Below are positions 62,658-64,000 of a DNA stretch of 64,000 nt, piece after piece. The notes beneath the pieces were generated by a model. The model searched no databases, was not told the DNA's origin, and saw nothing but the letters and a program-made list of their open reading frames with translations. Origin of the DNA: Scleromatobacter sp038243995 (lineage in GTDB: Bacteria; Pseudomonadota; Gammaproteobacteria; Burkholderiales; Burkholderiaceae_C). Position numbers and translations under genes: made by a program. The DNA is taken from positions 62,001 through 126,000 of the forward strand of contig JBBRTV010000001.1 of NCBI GenBank assembly GCA_038243995.1, in the 5' to 3' direction. How positions within the stretch are numbered: the stretch's first letter is position 1; the number at the start of each line of letters is the position of its first letter.

Positions 62658-63674
62658 ATGCCTTCGATCTCGTCTGCCAAGCTGCCCCCGCTTTCCGTGC
62701 TCGACCTCGTGCCGGTGCAGCAGGGTTCCACCCCGGGCGAGGCGCTGCGCCGCAGCCTCGATCTGGCACGCCATGCCGAAGCGCTCGGCTACACGCGCTA
62801 CTGGGTGGCCGAGCACCACAACATGACCGGCATCGCGAGCGCGGCGACCGCCGTCGTGATCGGCTTCCTCGCCAACGGCACGTCGGGCATCCGCGTCGGC
62901 TCCGGCGGCATCATGCTGCCCAACCATTCGCCACTGGTGATTGCCGAACAGTTCGGCACACTCGCGTCGCTGTACCCGGGCCGGATCGACCTCGGGCTCG
63001 GCCGTGCGCCCGGCACCGACCAGGTGACGGTGCGTGCGCTGCGGCGCGATCCGCGTGCCGCCGACACCTTTCCCGAGGATGTCCAGGAGTTGCAGGCGCT
63101 GTTCGAGCCCGTGCGCCCCGGCCAGGCCGTCCAGGCCGTTCCCGGCGCCGGACTCGACGTGCCGCTGTGGATCCTCGGCTCCAGCCTGTACGGCGCGCAG
63201 CTGGCGGCGGCGCTCGGCCTGCCCTATGCCTTCGCGTCGCATTTCGCGCCCGACGCGATGGAAGAAGCGCTGGCGATCTACCGGCGCCAGTTCAAGCCGT
63301 CGAAGCAGCTCGCGAAGCCGCACGCGATGGTGGGCGTCAACATCGTCGCCGCCGCGACGGACGCCGAGGCTAAGCGCCTCTTCACATCGCACCAGCAATC
63401 GTTCGCCAACCTGCGCCGCGGCCAGCCGGGCCCGCAGCAGCCGCCGATCGCCGACATCGACGCCTATTGGTCGCCCGCCGAGAAGGAGATGGCGCAGCGC
63501 ATGCTCGCGTGCTCCATCGTCGGCTCGCCCGAGACGGTGCGCTTCGGCCTCGAACGCTTCGCGGCGTTCACCGGCGCTGACGAGCTGATGGTCGTCTCGG
63601 CGATCTTCGACCCGGCCGCACGCCAGCATTCGTACCGGATCCTCGCGGAGGTCGCGGGGCTCGCGCCGCGCTGA
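62658..63674 (+). CDS. LLM-class flavin-dependent oxidoreductase
   Basis: A 338-residue luciferase-like monooxygenase from ATG 62658 (MPSISSAKLPPLSVLDLVPV). Segments HAEALGYTRYWVAEHHN, RVGSGGIMLPNHSPLVIAEQFGTL, PGRIDLGLGRAPGTDQ are the F420/FMN-binding TIM barrel of this family, close to the YhbW/SsuD-like subgroup using FMNH2. It follows the efflux operon at 180 nt, in the same direction; a functional link is possible but unproven. Frame open upstream to 62553, no better start. Confidence 0.9.
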   Translation: MPSISSAKLPPLSVLDLVPVQQGSTPGEALRRSLDLARHAEALGYTRYWVAEHHNMTGIASAATAVVIGFLANGTSGIRVGSGGIMLPNHSPLVIAEQFGTLASLYPGRIDLGLGRAPGTDQVTVRALRRDPRAADTFPEDVQELQALFEPVRPGQAVQAVPGAGLDVPLWILGSSLYGAQLAAALGLPYAFASHFAPDAMEEALAIYRRQFKPSKQLAKPHAMVGVNIVAAATDAEAKRLFTSHQQSFANLRRGQPGPQQPPIADIDAYWSPAEKEMAQRMLACSIVGSPETVRFGLERFAAFTGADELMVVSAIFDPAARQHSYRILAEVAGLAPR

Positions 63675-63743
63675 TCGCGATGGCTGCCGGCTCGACGGGT
63701 ACCGGATACGCGTGGTCGTCGGCTCCCGCGCGCCGTGGGTTCG

Positions 63744-64000
63744 TCAGGCCGGCGGCGCGCCGGCCCGGCGCGCCGCCGCCGTCGACGCCCAGACGTGTTC
63801 GTGATCGAACGCGGAGGCCATCGCGGCGATGAGCAGCATCACGGCGCCGAAGGCCCACAACCCGGGGCCGGGGATCACCTGCGCGAGGCCGGCCAGCTTC
63901 ACGAGCGCCACCAGCACGCCCAGCATGAAGACCTCGACCATGACCCACGGCCGCACCGCCTGCATCGCACGCAGCACGCGCTCGAATCCCGGCGCCGGCT
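63744..64000 (-). CDS. pqiA: PqiA-like membrane protein, C-terminal part (5' end outside window)
   Basis: The frame runs off the right edge of the window. Visible sequence PWVMVEVFMLGVLVALVKL, then VIPGPGLWAFGAVMLLIA and SAFDHEHVW matches the last two helices of paraquat-inducible protein A, part of the Pqi/Yeb envelope lipid-transport systems. The rest of the protein, normally with zinc-ribbon-like cysteines and more helices, lies outside. The pqiB partner is expected beyond the edge or further upstream on the same strand. Confidence 0.82.
   Translation of the reverse strand, partial: PAPGFERVLRAMQAVRPWVMVEVFMLGVLVALVKLAGLAQVIPGPGLWAFGAVMLLIAAMASAFDHEHVWASTAAARRAGAPPA

Noticed and set aside
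1..64000. tRNA, rRNA, CRISPR arrays, prophage or complete IS elements
   Set aside because: None found by reading; no cloverleaf-like sequence, no regular spacers, no transposase motif.

Overview
The window is a GC-rich (roughly 68-70% by eye), densely coded chromosomal segment. Gene content (NAD+ salvage set controlled by an NrtR-type regulator, RdgC, PHB-depolymerase-like esterase, ba3-type oxidase, RND efflux with NodT-type outer-membrane factor) and codon style suggest a betaproteobacterium of the order Burkholderiales. That placement is an inference; no rRNA, tRNA, CRISPR array, phage or complete insertion sequence was seen.

Layout. 1-3.5 kb: end of a cytochrome c gene, then a ba3-type terminal oxidase (small IIa-like subunit, CuA subunit II, subunit I) with a membrane-anchored diheme cytochrome c. 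3.7-4.8 kb: outer-membrane phospholipase A. 4.8-11.2 kb: aldose 1-epimerase divergent from a non-phosphorylative pentose (L-arabinonate-type) pathway: sugar-acid dehydratase, keto-deoxy-sugar-acid dehydratase, 2-ketoglutarate semialdehyde dehydrogenase and a FadR-type GntR regulator, with a pair of inverted operator-like sites in the divergent promoter. 11.2-16.8 kb: a scrapyard with the tail of a lost acetyltransferase, an aldo/keto reductase, a palindromic CTAG-ended element, a collapsed LysR/MFS pair, small exported proteins, a short-chain dehydrogenase and a PHB-depolymerase-like esterase. 17-27.5 kb: mobB, rdgC, pirin, a YdeP/FdhF-type molybdo-oxidoreductase divergent from a cyclic-nucleotide-domain thioredoxin-reductase-like protein, and a second aldo/keto reductase.

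27.6-36 kb: NAD+ regulon. NrtR at 27.6 kb and a four-gene operon pncA-pncB-nadE-nadM (minus strand) share a 15-bp operator-like sequence in front of both; nadE carries an apparent 2-nt frameshift. Between them lies a large Cache-Cache-CheW protein. 36.3-37.5 kb: CsoR/RcnR-family regulator plus RcnA-like Ni/Co exporter. 37.5-39.7 kb: two tandem paralogous exported proteins of unknown function.

39.9-54.4 kb: a central-carbon island: pgm, gnd-zwf, phosphoketolase-class I aldolase, transketolase, and HAD phosphatase-transaldolase-ribulose-phosphate epimerase, interleaved with two metal transporters (VIT1/CCC1-like and CDF). Together these interconvert glucose phosphates, pentose phosphates, fructose phosphates and acetyl phosphate. 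54.4-64 kb: an AraC regulator whose stop codon lies in a second copy of the CTAG-ended element, a TetR regulator with palindromic operators, a three-gene RND efflux operon, a luciferase-like monooxygenase and the 3' end of a pqiA-like gene.

The most noteworthy signals are the NrtR operators with the nadE frameshift, the CTAG-ended palindromic elements that both supply the stop codon of the flanking minus-strand gene, the 54-bp perfectly conserved inverted intergenic repeat, the gene relics, and the soluble double-Cache CheW protein.
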